Shown here: piece by piece, positions 17,211-25,949 of the stretch | Layout: each line of letters opens with the position of its first letter | How positions within the stretch are numbered: the stretch's first letter is position 1 | Source of the DNA: Mannheimia indoligenes | Lineage (GTDB): Bacteria > Pseudomonadota > Gammaproteobacteria > Enterobacterales > Pasteurellaceae | Length of the DNA: 64,000 nucleotides | Direction: 5' to 3' | NCBI RefSeq assembly: GCF_036880405.1 | Contig: NZ_JBAJJM010000001.1 | Coordinates: 186,001-250,000, forward strand | Notes under the pieces: generated by a model | Told to the model about the DNA's origin: nothing | The model's input: only the letters and a program-made list of their open reading frames with translations | Database searches by the model: none | Made by a program: the position numbers and the translations under genes

Positions 17211-18512
17211 ATGTTAGAAAAATTATTTCAGCTTAAAGCAAAAGGCAGTAATGCTAAAACCGAAATCATCGCGGGGATTACTACCTTTTTCACAATGGTT
17301 TACATTGTTTTCGTTAATCCGTCCATTCTAGGTGTAGCAGGAATGGATACTCAAGTCGTATTCGTAACCACCTGTTTAATTGCTGCATTTGGTACTATTG
17401 CAATGGGCTTATTCAGTAATCTACCGATTGCACTTGCACCCGCAATGGGGTTGAATGCCTTTTTTGCTTTTGTAGTAGTGCAAAAATTAGGCTATTCTTG
17501 GCAAGTAGGTATGGGGGCAATTTTCTTAGGCTCTGTGGGCTTATTCCTATTAACCGTATTGCAAGTTCGCTACTGGTTTATGTCTGCGATTCCACTTGGT
17601 TTACGAGTAGGCATTGGGGCAGGTATCGGCTTATTTATTGCGTTAATCGGCTTTAAAAATATGGGTATTGTTGTACCAAATGAAGCGACCTTAGTTGCAT
17701 TAGGTAACTTACACGATCCTAAAGTATTAATGGGGATTTTAGGTTTCTTTATCATCGTTGTGTTAGCGGCTAAGGGCGTTCACTCTGGTGTATTAGTATC
17801 GATTGTAGTAGTTACAGGCTTAGCTTTAATTTTCGATCCTGCTGTAACATTCAACGGTATAATGTCTATGCCGCCAAGTTTAGGTGCTGTTGTCGGGCAG
17901 GTTGATATTGCCGGAGCTTTTGATGTTGCCTTACTTGGCATTATTTTCTCCTTTATGTTAGTAAACTTGTTTGACTCATCAGGTACGTTGATTGCAGTAA
18001 CCACTAAAGCGGGTTTTGCCGACGAGCAAGGTCGTTTCCCGAGAATGAAACAGGCTCTATTAGTAGATAGTACCGCAGCAATGGCGGGTTCTTATATGGG
18101 AACATCGGCGATCTCAACTTACATTGAAAGTGGTTCAGGTGTTTCTGTTGGCGGTCGTACCGGTTTAACTGCGGTTGTTGTAGGGATTTTATTCTTACTG
18201 ACTATTTTCTTCTCACCATTAGCTGGTTTAGTGCCTGCTTATGCAACCGCAGGTGCGTTGGTATTCGTCGGGATTTTGATGGCTTCAAGCCTGATTGAGG
18301 TAAAATGGGACGACTTAACTGAAGCTACACCGGCATTCATTACTACAGCAATGATGCCATTTACTTACTCAATTACCGAAGGAATTGCCTTTGGTTTTAT
18401 CAGCTATTGTGTAATGAAAGCATTCACCGGGCGTTGGAAAGAAATCAGCCCGTCTGTGTTAGTGATTTCATTGCTCTTTATGATCAAATTTATTTGGGCA
18501 GATGCTCATTAA
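17211..18512 (+). CDS. NCS2-family purine permease (AzgA/PbuG type)
   Basis: 433-residue multi-pass transporter of the COG2252 branch of NCS2, which import adenine, guanine, hypoxanthine or related purines. Seen: TEIIAGITTFFTMVYIVFVNP at the start, ALAPAMGLNAFFAF in the first repeat, and DSSGTLIAVTTKAGF plus STYIESGSGVSVGGRTGLT in the second, all family hallmarks. The exact purine cannot be told. The frame is open upstream through the leader hairpin, but the ATG at 17211 has GAAGG before it and gives the family N-terminus. The leader probably controls expression by purine sensing. Confidence 0.88.
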   Translation: MLEKLFQLKAKGSNAKTEIIAGITTFFTMVYIVFVNPSILGVAGMDTQVVFVTTCLIAAFGTIAMGLFSNLPIALAPAMGLNAFFAFVVVQKLGYSWQVGMGAIFLGSVGLFLLTVLQVRYWFMSAIPLGLRVGIGAGIGLFIALIGFKNMGIVVPNEATLVALGNLHDPKVLMGILGFFIIVVLAAKGVHSGVLVSIVVVTGLALIFDPAVTFNGIMSMPPSLGAVVGQVDIAGAFDVALLGIIFSFMLVNLFDSSGTLIAVTTKAGFADEQGRFPRMKQALLVDSTAAMAGSYMGTSAISTYIESGSGVSVGGRTGLTAVVVGILFLLTIFFSPLAGLVPAYATAGALVFVGILMASSLIEVKWDDLTEATPAFITTAMMPFTYSITEGIAFGFISYCVMKAFTGRWKEISPSVLVISLLFMIKFIWADAH

Positions 18513-18521
18513 CTTTGTAGG

Positions 18522-18551
18522 TTTCCCTCTTCTGTGAGAGGGAACTTTTAA
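18522..18551 (+). terminator. Terminator after the purine permease
   Basis: TTCCCTCT/AGAGGGAA stem with a TCTGTG loop, followed by CTTTTAAAT. It lies between the permease and ychN. Confidence 0.65.
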
Positions 18552-18587
18552 ATTATCTATGTGTTTCGTGTATTCCGAGGTAAAACT

Positions 18588-18956
18588 ATGTCTAATCAAG
18601 TTCAAAAACTACTTTTCATTATCAATTCAGCACCTTACGGTAATGAAACCTTCTTTAGTGGTTTGCGTTTGGCATTACAAATTCAAGAGCAACACAAAGA
18701 AAAAGCCGAAATTCGGATTTTTTTAATGTCTGATGCGGTTACTGCTGGGCTTGCCAAACAAAATCCTGTAGAAGGGTATCACGTTCAGCAGATGCTGGAA
18801 ATTTTAACTGCACAGGGAGCAATAGTGAAACTCTGTAAAACTTGCACAAATGCACGTGGCATTACCCATTTAACTTTGGTAGATGGCGTGGAGATAGGGA
18901 CACTCATTGAGCTTGCAGATTGGACAGTAGAAGCAGATAAGGTACTCAATTTCTAA
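18588..18956 (+). CDS. ychN: DsrE/F-like sulfur-relay family protein YchN
   Basis: 122-residue protein of the DsrE/TusD fold, closely matching E. coli YchN: SAPYGNETFFSGLRLAL, IFLMSDAVTAGL, GYHVQQMLEILTAQ, KLCKTCTNARGI, VDGVEIGTLIELADWT. The cysteines in KLCKTC are conserved, which hints at sulfur chemistry, but the role is unproven. The ATG at 18588 follows GAGG and removes nine non-conserved upstream residues. Its stop overlaps the ATG of the next gene (TAATG), indicating translational coupling. Confidence 0.88.
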   Translation: MSNQVQKLLFIINSAPYGNETFFSGLRLALQIQEQHKEKAEIRIFLMSDAVTAGLAKQNPVEGYHVQQMLEILTAQGAIVKLCKTCTNARGITHLTLVDGVEIGTLIELADWTVEADKVLNF

Positions 18957-20149
18957 TGCAAAAATTTGATGTCATCATTATTGGTGCAGGGGCGTCTGGG
19001 CTATTTTGTGCCGCCCAACTAGGACAAGCGGGCAAAAAGGTTGCGGTGCTAGATAGTGGCAAGAAAATCGGACGTAAGATTTTAATGTCGGGTGGTGGTT
19101 TTTGTAATTTTACCAATTTAGAGATTGGAGCCGGGAATTACCTTAGCCAAAACCGTCATTTTGTAAAATCGGCTCTCTCTCGTTACACTCAATGGGATTT
19201 TATTTCCCTTGTGGCGAGTTACGGCATAAGCTATCACGAAAAAGAGCTTGGGCAACTTTTCTGTGATGAAAGCTCGCAACAGATTGTCGATTTATTACAA
19301 GCCGAATGTGAGAAAGGTAAAGTTGAGATCTTTTTACGACAAGCGGTCATTTCCGTCGAAAAATTTGCAAATTTTTTCCAAATTTTGACCGCTAGTGAGC
19401 AGTTCCAAACTGAACATTTAGTGATTGCCACAGGTGGATTATCAATGCCGGCATTAGGTGCAAGCCCTTTTGGTTATCAAATTGCCGAACAGTTTGGCAT
19501 TCCTGTTATTGCTCCTCGTGCCAGCCTTGTGCCTTTTACTTGGAAAGAAACTGATAAATACTTTACCGAACTTTCCGGTATTGCCATTCCTGTTACCGTT
19601 TCCAGTCAAAATGGAAAAAGTTTTAGTAATCAAATGTTGTTTACTCATAGAGGATTGTCTGGTCCTGCTATTTTACAGATCTCGAATTATTGGGAATTGG
19701 GCGAAACGGTGGAAATTGATTTACTTCCAAGTGAATCCATTCTCAATATATTGAATGAACTTCGTCAATCTTCGCCGAAATTGCAGCTAAAAACCGTATT
19801 GGGTCGTTATTTCCCGAAAAAGTTGGTGGATCTATGGCTAGAGCAAAATCTAGTAACAGATAAAGTGATAGCCCAACTTAGCAAGGCGGATTTAACGAAC
19901 CTAGAACAATTTATCCATCACTGGCAGTTCTTGCCAAACGGCACAGAAGGCTACCGTACCGCTGAAGTAACAAAAGGTGGGATAGATACCCATTATATTT
20001 CTTCTAAAACAATGGAAGCTAAAAATGTGGAAGGTCTTTATTTTATCGGCGAAGTGCTAGATGTAACAGGCTGGCTTGGTGGGTATAACTTCCAATGGGC
20101 GTGGTCATCCGCTTTTGCTTGTGCAGAAGCAATTATTGAGAAAGGTTAA
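18956..20149 (+). CDS. yhiN: HI0933/YhiN-type FAD-dependent oxidoreductase
   Basis: 397 residues. An N-terminal Rossmann dinucleotide-binding motif GAGASGLFCAAQLGQAGKKV is followed by GRKILMSGGGFCNFTN and the C-terminal GGYNFQWAWSSAFACAEAI, which define the HI0933/YhiN flavoprotein family (structure known, substrate unknown). Coupled to ychN by a TAATG overlap. The coding sequence carries an inverted uptake-signal pair (about 19339-19392: ACAAGCGGTC and GACCGCT). Confidence 0.88.
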   Translation: MQKFDVIIIGAGASGLFCAAQLGQAGKKVAVLDSGKKIGRKILMSGGGFCNFTNLEIGAGNYLSQNRHFVKSALSRYTQWDFISLVASYGISYHEKELGQLFCDESSQQIVDLLQAECEKGKVEIFLRQAVISVEKFANFFQILTASEQFQTEHLVIATGGLSMPALGASPFGYQIAEQFGIPVIAPRASLVPFTWKETDKYFTELSGIAIPVTVSSQNGKSFSNQMLFTHRGLSGPAILQISNYWELGETVEIDLLPSESILNILNELRQSSPKLQLKTVLGRYFPKKLVDLWLEQNLVTDKVIAQLSKADLTNLEQFIHHWQFLPNGTEGYRTAEVTKGGIDTHYISSKTMEAKNVEGLYFIGEVLDVTGWLGGYNFQWAWSSAFACAEAIIEKG

Positions 20150-20167
20150 ACTTCAATCTGAAAATAA

Positions 20168-20200
20168 AGGCGAACCTGTTAAGTATTCGCCTCTATTTTT
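20168..20200. terminator. Terminator between yhiN and infA
   Basis: AGGCGAA/TTCGCCT stem, followed on the plus strand by CTATTTTTTG. It separates the convergent yhiN and infA. Confidence 0.7.
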
Positions 20201-20212
20201 TGATTATACAAA

Positions 20213-20431
20213 TTATCTCGCACGGAAAATAATGCGTGCTTTGCTTAAATCGTATGGTGTCATTTCAACGGTAACTTTGTCGCCGGTTAAAATGCGGATA
20301 TAATTTTTACGCATTTTGCCTGAAATGTGAGCAGTTACCACGTGCCCGTTTTCTAATTCCACACGGAACATTGTATTTGGTAAGGTTTCTAAAATTGTAC
20401 CTTGCATCTCAATGCTATCTTCTTTAGCCAT
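20213..20431 (-). CDS. infA: Translation initiation factor IF-1
   Basis: 72-residue single S1/OB-fold protein that occupies the ribosomal A site during initiation. It begins AKEDSIEMQGTILETLPNTM and ends DLSKARIIFRAR, near-identical to the family. The start has AGAGGAA upstream. Monocistronic between yhiN and ytjB. Confidence 0.97.
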   Translation of the reverse strand: MAKEDSIEMQGTILETLPNTMFRVELENGHVVTAHISGKMRKNYIRILTGDKVTVEMTPYDLSKARIIFRAR

Positions 20432-20536
20432 TTATTCCTCTTTAAATTTTAATTTTCTTTGCTATGCCATTTGGCGAAAAACGGCGGATATTATACGCTT
20501 ATTCGTTCAAATTACAATCGTTTCTTTGATAACACG

Positions 20537-21196
20537 CTATTTCCGCTTAATCCATCGACGACGTGAATGAAAACGCTGGGTTTGTGTTTTTACTTCACTC
20601 ATCATTGGTTTTGGAGCGATTTGTAGCTGATGAATTTTACGGCGGAAGTAATAATGTACGCTGCTTGCCAGCAATACACCTGTTAAAAGCAAAATAATCA
20701 TCTCGCCATAAAGTTGATGGAATTGTTGCTCTACTCGGGCTTTTGTAGTTTGTCCGTATTCGGCATCAAACGTAACGCGTAAAAAACCAACCAATGCTTG
20801 TTGAGCAAAAATAGGTTCAACAATTTGCTGGGTTTTTTCTGCCTGTTCAGTGGTTAATTGTGTTTTTAAGTCTTTTGCATTTTGACTTTGTGCGAGCAGT
20901 ACGCCTTTTGGTGAATAAATATTTGCATCAATAATAAAATCTTCTTTTGCAAAACTATCCAGTGCATCAACCAGTTCATCTGTTTTTGCATTTTTAACTA
21001 ATAAAAACGAGAAAATATTTGCTTGTTGGCGAACCAATAAATGCGACAGATTTGATACTTGGTTAATGCTTGCTAATTGAGAGCCTAATTTAAATTGATT
21101 TACGCCCGTTAAAATAACCGCCACAATCGCTACGCAGAGAGCAGTGATCCCAGCCAGTAAAAGCGTTTTAGCTATTTTTTCACGAGTAATATACAT
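20537..21196 (-). CDS. ytjB: YtjB/Smp family inner-membrane protein
   Basis: 219 residues with transmembrane helices at about 10-32 and near the C-terminal third (about 168-188, MIILLLTGVLLASSVHYYF). These flank an extracytoplasmic domain, and the tail is basic. It resembles E. coli YtjB (Smp), also divergent from serB, and the AhpA/SMP_2 group once described as haemolysin regulators; the function is not established. About 85 bases separate it from serB, leaving room for divergent promoters. Confidence 0.78.
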   Translation of the reverse strand: MYITREKIAKTLLLAGITALCVAIVAVILTGVNQFKLGSQLASINQVSNLSHLLVRQQANIFSFLLVKNAKTDELVDALDSFAKEDFIIDANIYSPKGVLLAQSQNAKDLKTQLTTEQAEKTQQIVEPIFAQQALVGFLRVTFDAEYGQTTKARVEQQFHQLYGEMIILLLTGVLLASSVHYYFRRKIHQLQIAPKPMMSEVKTQTQRFHSRRRWIKRK

Positions 21197-21281
21197 AACA
21201 TTCCTCTTAAAATGATGCGTGATTGTAGCACGGTTTTCTGTTAGATTAATGCAGTAAATTTAAACAACCTAAAATAAGACT

Positions 21282-22145
21282 ATGGCAAATACAATTTTTA
21301 TCTATTCAAAAACGTTAAATGAGCGTGAAATTGAGCAGTTTTCAAAGCAAACAGGGGCAAATTTGCTGAAACAAGCGGTCTATTTAGACTATAAAATTGC
21401 ATATTTTTCGACAAATTTGACCGCTTGTGAATTGCGTGAAACAGCTCAACAAGTCAATGCGGATATTAGCGATCTCAATATTATTCCAAATTTAAATCAA
21501 GCCGGTTTATTATTAATGGATATGGATTCAACCGCCATTAAAATTGAGTGTATTGATGAAATCGCTAAACTTGCCGGCACGGGCGAAATTGTGTCTGCGA
21601 TTACCGCAAGTGCAATGCGTGGCGAGTTGGATTTTGAGCAAAGCTTACGCAAACGTGTTGCTACACTTGAAAATGCACCTGAAGCTATTTTGCAAAAAGT
21701 GCGAGAAAATCTACCGCTTATGGACGGCTTTGAGCAAATGGTGTCGCTTTTGAAAAGCAAAGGATGGAAATTGGCAATTGCCTCCGGTGGATTTGACTAT
21801 TTTGCTGATTACTTAAAAGAAAAATATGGCTTAGATTTTGCCGTATCGAACCAACTGGAAATTATTGATAGCAAATTAACCGGTAATGTATTGGGTAAGG
21901 TTGTGGACGCTCAACATAAAGTCGATACACTACAACAGCTTGCGACAGAATTTAATATTCCAAAAAATCAATGGGTTGCGGTAGGTGATGGAGCAAACGA
22001 TTTGCCAATGTTAAGCACCGCCGGCTTAGGCGTTGCCTTACACGCCAAACCAAAAGTACAAGAACAGGCGAATTTTGTGGTAAACTTTGGCGACTTAACC
22101 GCATTGTGCTTGCTGCTGAATGCGAAGAATTTATTTCAAAATTAA
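21282..22145 (+). CDS. serB: Phosphoserine phosphatase
   Basis: Last step of serine synthesis, in the cytoplasm. 287-residue HAD hydrolase with an N-terminal ACT-like region (about 1-70). Catalytic motif I is DMDSTAIKIECIDEIA, motif II is in AIASGGFDYFADYL, and motif III/IV is VGDGANDLPML. An inverted uptake-signal pair (about 21370-21428) lies inside the N-terminal coding part, so translated uptake signals encode residues such as QAVYLD. Divergent from ytjB. yajQ begins 13 bases after the stop. Confidence 0.95.
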   Translation: MANTIFIYSKTLNEREIEQFSKQTGANLLKQAVYLDYKIAYFSTNLTACELRETAQQVNADISDLNIIPNLNQAGLLLMDMDSTAIKIECIDEIAKLAGTGEIVSAITASAMRGELDFEQSLRKRVATLENAPEAILQKVRENLPLMDGFEQMVSLLKSKGWKLAIASGGFDYFADYLKEKYGLDFAVSNQLEIIDSKLTGNVLGKVVDAQHKVDTLQQLATEFNIPKNQWVAVGDGANDLPMLSTAGLGVALHAKPKVQEQANFVVNFGDLTALCLLLNAKNLFQN

Positions 22146-22158
22146 TGGAGAAGAAAAA

Positions 22159-22650
22159 ATGCCATCATTTGATATTGTATCTGAAATCACAATGCACGAA
22201 GTGCGTAATGCGGTTGAAAATGCAAACCGTGTGTTAAGCACCCGTTATGACTTTCGTGGTGTTGAAGCGGTGATTGAGTTAAACGAGAAAAACGAAACTA
22301 TTAAGCTTACCACCGAATCGGATTTCCAATTAGAACAGTTAATTGAAATTTTAATCGGCTCTTGCGTAAAACGTGGCATTGAGCATAACTCACTTGATAT
22401 TCCAACTGAAAGTGAGCATCACGGTAAACTTTACTCCAAAGAGATTAAGCTCAAACAAGGGATTGAATCGGATATGGCGAAGAAAATTACTAAGCTGATT
22501 AAAGATTCGAAAATCAAAGTGCAAGCTCAAATTCAAGGCGAACAAGTGCGTGTAACGGGTAAATCTCGTGATGATTTACAGGCAGCTATTCAATTAGTGA
22601 AAGGGGCAGATTTAGGACAGCCTTTCCAATTCAATAACTTCCGTGATTAA
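22159..22650 (+). CDS. yajQ: YajQ family nucleotide-binding protein
   Basis: 163 residues starting MPSFDIVSEITMHEVRNAVENA, the exact family N-terminus, and ending GQPFQFNNFRD. YajQ proteins have two RNP-like domains and bind tRNA or cyclic-di-GMP in some species. The ATG at 22159 has GGAG upstream; the open frame before it overlaps serB and is not conserved. It probably shares the serB transcript. Confidence 0.93.
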   Translation: MPSFDIVSEITMHEVRNAVENANRVLSTRYDFRGVEAVIELNEKNETIKLTTESDFQLEQLIEILIGSCVKRGIEHNSLDIPTESEHHGKLYSKEIKLKQGIESDMAKKITKLIKDSKIKVQAQIQGEQVRVTGKSRDDLQAAIQLVKGADLGQPFQFNNFRD

Positions 22651-22658
22651 TTAAGTAG

Positions 22659-22706
22659 GCAAGCGGTTGTTTTTTACAAATTTTTTACCAAAAACAACCG
22701 CTTGTC
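22659..22706 (+). terminator. Inverted uptake-signal pair after yajQ
   Basis: CAAGCGGTTGTTTTT and AAAAACAACCGCTTG form a 15-bp stem around an AT-rich loop, 10 bases beyond the yajQ stop. Confidence 0.7.
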
Positions 22707-22729
22707 ATTTCTTCTAGTGGAGAAAGACA

Positions 22730-22897
22730 ATGAGCGAACAAACCGAAAAGAAAAGCTGGTTTAAAAAAGCCCTTGAAAAGTACGACCAATTTTGTGATGA
22801 ATTAGGTGTAAATCAAGGTGCTTGTCGAGGCTGTGTGCCAGTAGTGAAATTTGACCCTGAACCTGAAAAAGAGCAAAAAGCCGAAAAGAAAGAGTAA
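22730..22897 (+). CDS. Small conserved Pasteurellaceae protein, DUF5363-like
   Basis: 55 residues beginning MSEQTEKKSWFKKALEKYDQ and ending in a charged E/K tail. The centre is ELGVNQGACRGCVPVVKF, with a CxxC-type cysteine pair that could bind metal or form a disulfide. GGAG stands 9 bases before the ATG. It resembles the short proteins grouped as DUF5363 in Pasteurellaceae; the function is unknown. It lies behind an uptake-signal terminator from yajQ and is closed by its own terminator. Confidence 0.75.
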   Translation: MSEQTEKKSWFKKALEKYDQFCDELGVNQGACRGCVPVVKFDPEPEKEQKAEKKE

Positions 22898-22924
22898 CAA
22901 TACGCCCATAAAATGGGCGTATTG
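22898..22924. terminator. Perfect bidirectional hairpin after the 55-residue gene
   Basis: CAATACGCCCA/TGGGCGTATTG with loop TAAAA. It lies between the converging small gene and lipoprotein gene. Confidence 0.75.
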
Positions 22925-22935
22925 CGATTCTCTAT

Positions 22936-23232
22936 TTAATCAGCATAGTAATGGCTATATTTCTCTTTTACTCCGCCTTGATTTGCACAAGGATTTTGTA
23001 TATCTGTTGAATAAATCCCATTAAAGCAAAGTGCCGTTGCATTTTTCGGCTTTTGCATATTCTGATTTGTAGTCGTCGTGTTATTTGCTAATGTTGATTC
23101 ACTAATATGAATATTCTTTTGTTGTGCATAATCTAATTTATTATCACCACTTACGACTTTCACTGGCTTATTAGATGAACAAGCGATAATAGAAAATGCC
23201 ATTAAACTAATAATAATCTTGTGTTTTAACAT
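22936..23232 (-). CDS. Putative small lipoprotein, unknown function
   Basis: 98 residues with a signal peptide and lipobox IIAC (lipidated Cys18), then SSNKP. The mature part is short and N/T/Q-rich, with two cysteines near the end (ALCFNG, NPCANQGG) that may pair. The ATG at 23232 is preferred over 23238 because AAGGA is 7 bases upstream. No family recognised. It stands alone between two terminators downstream of mdh's neighbour region; localisation to an outer-membrane inner leaflet is inference from the lipobox. Confidence 0.7.
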   Translation of the reverse strand: MLKHKIIISLMAFSIIACSSNKPVKVVSGDNKLDYAQQKNIHISESTLANNTTTTNQNMQKPKNATALCFNGIYSTDIQNPCANQGGVKEKYSHYYAD

Positions 23233-23271
23233 AATCATTTCCTTCTGATAATAATAAAATTAGATAAAAAA

Positions 23272-23295
23272 AGGGCTGACAGATTGATCAGCCCT
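23272..23295 (-). terminator. Terminator after mdh
   Basis: AGGGCTGA/TCAGCCCT stem; on the minus strand it is followed by TTTTTTTATC. Confidence 0.85.
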
Positions 23296-23305
23296 CATAT
23301 TTTAA

Positions 23306-24268
23306 TTAAGCATCTTTATTGAATTTTTGACCTAATTCAATTTCTTCATTTAAAATCGGAATTAAATCTTCTACTTGTTTTTTCTCAAAATCGCTTAATT
23401 TGCCAATTGGTAGCACTTCTGCTAAGCCATCTTTACCTAAGCGAATTGGGTAAGCAAAGAATGCCGGAGAGGTTTCTCCGTTTGTGTTATCAATATAAGC
23501 ATAACGAAGAACATCTTCACCAATTAATCCTTTTACCAAGCCAAGTGCAAATTCTGCACCTGCTTGTGCCATTGATAAGGTTGCTGAGCCACCACCTGCT
23601 TTCGCTTCAACCACTTCCGTGCCTGCATTTTGAATGCGGTGAGTTAATTGCTCAATTTGCTCTTGAGTGAATTCAAGTTTTAAGCCATTTACGGTTGCTT
23701 GTGAAAGTAATGGAAGAATAGTTGTGCCTGAATGTCCACCAATAACAGGTACTCTCACATATTTCACATTCACATTTTTTGCTTCAGCCACAAAGGTATT
23801 AGCACGAATTACATCTAATGTGGTTACCCCGAAGAGTTTGTTTTTATCGTAAACACCGGCTTTTTTCAGTACTTCTGCCGCGATAGGAATAATTGTATTA
23901 ACCGGGTTAGTGATAATTGCGATACACGCTTTCGGGCAAACTTTTGCTGCTTTTTCCACTAAGTTATGTACGATAGTTGCGTTGACATTGAATAAATCAG
24001 CACGTGTCATACCTGGCTTACGAGCAACACCTGCAGAAATCACAACCACATCAGCATCTTTAAGTGCATCAGTCGGATCTTCACCTGCAAAACCTGTTAC
24101 TTTAACATCCGTTGGAATATGGCTTAAATCAACCGCAATACCGGGTGTAACAGGGGAAATATCATAAAGAGATAATTCAGATTTAGCAGGTAAATTGAGT
24201 TTTAATAATAATGCGAGAGATTGACCAATGCCACCTGCTGCACCTAAAAGAGCGACTTTTTTACACAT
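23306..24268 (-). CDS. mdh: Malate dehydrogenase
   Basis: NAD-dependent interconversion of malate and oxaloacetate. 320 residues, LDH/MDH family: GAAGGIGQSLALLLK nucleotide-binding loop, VVISAGVARKPGMTRADLF, catalytic VIGGHSGTTILPLLS with the active histidine, and substrate-binding arginines (RKPGMTR). Ribosome site GGAG upstream of the ATG. Divergent from argR, as in other gammaproteobacteria. Confidence 0.97.
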   Translation of the reverse strand: MCKKVALLGAAGGIGQSLALLLKLNLPAKSELSLYDISPVTPGIAVDLSHIPTDVKVTGFAGEDPTDALKDADVVVISAGVARKPGMTRADLFNVNATIVHNLVEKAAKVCPKACIAIITNPVNTIIPIAAEVLKKAGVYDKNKLFGVTTLDVIRANTFVAEAKNVNVKYVRVPVIGGHSGTTILPLLSQATVNGLKLEFTQEQIEQLTHRIQNAGTEVVEAKAGGGSATLSMAQAGAEFALGLVKGLIGEDVLRYAYIDNTNGETSPAFFAYPIRLGKDGLAEVLPIGKLSDFEKKQVEDLIPILNEEIELGQKFNKDA

Positions 24269-24407
24269 AAATTTCTCCTAATAAGTTATGGAAGTTTAGA
24301 TTAATTTTAGTGTAAGGCAAATTTTTTCGGGATTCAAACAGCAAATCTCATTTTTGAGACATAGAGCAAATTTTTTATTGGATTTTTTCTTGGTTTATTG
24401 ATTTATT

Positions 24408-24421
24408 TGCATAAATAAGCA
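24408..24421. promoter_or_regulatory. Putative ARG box upstream of argR
   Basis: TGCAT-AAAT-AAGCA, an imperfect palindrome with the same layout as the box before argH (TGCAT-ATTT-ATGCA). It lies in the mdh-argR gap, about 40 bases before the chosen argR start, where autorepression would be expected. Inference from two matching sites. Confidence 0.45.
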
Positions 24422-24460
24422 AGAATGATGAATAATTTTAGCTTTTTTATGAATAAGAGA

Positions 24461-24928
24461 ATGAATGTGGATAAGATAGATAATTTATCAGAAGCGTTTA
24501 AATCACTACTGCGAGAAGAAAAATTCAGCTCACAAAGTGAAATTGTAACCGCATTACAAGAAATGGGGTTTGAGAACATTAACCAATCAAAAGTTTCTCG
24601 AATGTTGTCTAAATTTGGTGCGGTTAGAACACGTAACACCAAAATGGAAATGGTCTATCAGCTCCCTGTAGAATTAAGTGTACCAACAACATCAAGTCCA
24701 CTTAAAAATTTAGTTGTGGATATTGACTACAATGACGCCTTAATTGTAGTGAAAACCAGCCCGGGAGCAGCCCAACTTATTGCACGCTTACTGGATTCAA
24801 TGGGAAAAGCTGAAGGCATTTTAGGTACAATTGCAGGCGATGACACCATTTTTATTACCCCTGTCCGTCAGGTTTTGGTGGAAGATTTAATTAAAAATAT
24901 CACGGAGCTATTTGAAACATCATTGTAG
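24461..24928 (+). CDS. argR: Arginine repressor ArgR
   Basis: Hexameric arginine-sensing repressor. N-terminal winged helix (EEKFSSQSEIVTALQEMG, NQSKVSRMLSKFGAVRTRN) and C-terminal oligomerisation and arginine-binding domain (SPGAAQLIARLLDSMGKAEGILGTIAGDDTIF). From the ATG at 24461 the protein has 155 residues, the usual length. The frame is open up to 24425, with further ATGs at 24425, 24428 and 24449 and a GTG at 24467; none has an ideal ribosome site, so the start is uncertain. Confidence 0.93.
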   Translation: MNVDKIDNLSEAFKSLLREEKFSSQSEIVTALQEMGFENINQSKVSRMLSKFGAVRTRNTKMEMVYQLPVELSVPTTSSPLKNLVVDIDYNDALIVVKTSPGAAQLIARLLDSMGKAEGILGTIAGDDTIFITPVRQVLVEDLIKNITELFETSL

Positions 24929-25008
24929 CTAGATGGTAGATAACTAAATTGTAAATAATTAAGGCAGTAGCGTGGCAAGTTTGCCATTTCTTTATAAGGA
25001 GATAACGT

Positions 25009-25905
25009 ATGAATATTCTTATTACGGGTGGTACGGGCTTTATTGGTACTGAGTTAATTAAAAAGTTAAAATCTGAAAATCATCACTTTACACTTTTAGT
25101 TAGAAATAAAGACAAAAAAAGTGATGATAAACGGATTACATATTGCTATTCACTCGATGAGTTTTCCGATTTGAACGACTTTGATGCGGTTATTAACCTT
25201 GCCGGTGAGCCCATTTTTGATAAGCGTTGGACGGAGCAACAAAAGCGTAAACTCATTGAAAGCCGAGTTAAAATGACCAATAAGCTCAGCGAATTAATTA
25301 ATGCGAGTGTTAATCCTCCGCATACTTTTCTCTCAGGTTCGGCAATCGGAATTTATGGCGATTTACCGAAATCTGCAAATTTTTATACAGAATCGACCGC
25401 TTGTTATCAAGATTGCTTCACTAACTACCTTTGCGAGCAGTGGGAAGCCTCTGCATTAAAAGCTGAAAGCGATAAAACCAGAGTTTGTTTAATTCGTACA
25501 GGGACGGTCTTTTCGCCGGAAGGTGGGGCATTAAAGAAAATTTTACCGATTTATAAATGCGGATTAGGCGGAAAACTCGGTTCAGGAAAGCAATATTGGG
25601 CGTGGATTAGCCGCCGAGATCATGTACAAGCGGTCATTTTTTTACTAAAAAATACAAATTGTTCGGGTGTTTACAATTTTGTTGCACCAAATCCCGTAAG
25701 AAATGAGGAATTTAATCGTATTCTAGCGAATGCCGTTAATCGTCCCGCTTTCTTTGCTGTGCCTGAATTTGCGTTGAAATTAGGCTTAGGTGAACGAGCT
25801 TGCTTAGTATTAGATAACCAACAACTCATTCCAGAAAAACTCCTCGCAGCCGGTTTTGAATTCCAAGATCCCATTTTAACGGAGAACATTTTCTTAAACC
25901 CATAG
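25009..25905 (+). CDS. yfcH: TIGR01777-family NAD-dependent epimerase-like protein (YfcH)
   Basis: 298-residue extended-SDR protein. Rossmann motif ITGGTGFIGTELIKKL at the N-terminus, VINLAGEPIFDKRWTEQQK, SGSAIGIYGD at the catalytic Ser/Tyr region, and a C-terminal DUF1731-like part (LLAAGFEFQDP). Matches E. coli YfcH; substrate unknown. AAGGAG upstream of the ATG. It follows argR by 80 bases and precedes uvrD by 44 bases, so partial co-transcription with uvrD is possible. Confidence 0.86.
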   Translation: MNILITGGTGFIGTELIKKLKSENHHFTLLVRNKDKKSDDKRITYCYSLDEFSDLNDFDAVINLAGEPIFDKRWTEQQKRKLIESRVKMTNKLSELINASVNPPHTFLSGSAIGIYGDLPKSANFYTESTACYQDCFTNYLCEQWEASALKAESDKTRVCLIRTGTVFSPEGGALKKILPIYKCGLGGKLGSGKQYWAWISRRDHVQAVIFLLKNTNCSGVYNFVAPNPVRNEEFNRILANAVNRPAFFAVPEFALKLGLGERACLVLDNQQLIPEKLLAAGFEFQDPILTENIFLNP

Positions 25906-25949
25906 TTTAGGCTATAATGCTGTATAAAAGCACAGATTAAAAGGTGATT

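Noticed and set aside
24425..24460. Longer argR product from the ATG at 24425
   Set aside because: The extra 12 residues are not like known ArgR proteins and the start would adjoin the ARG-box-like site; left as an alternative only.
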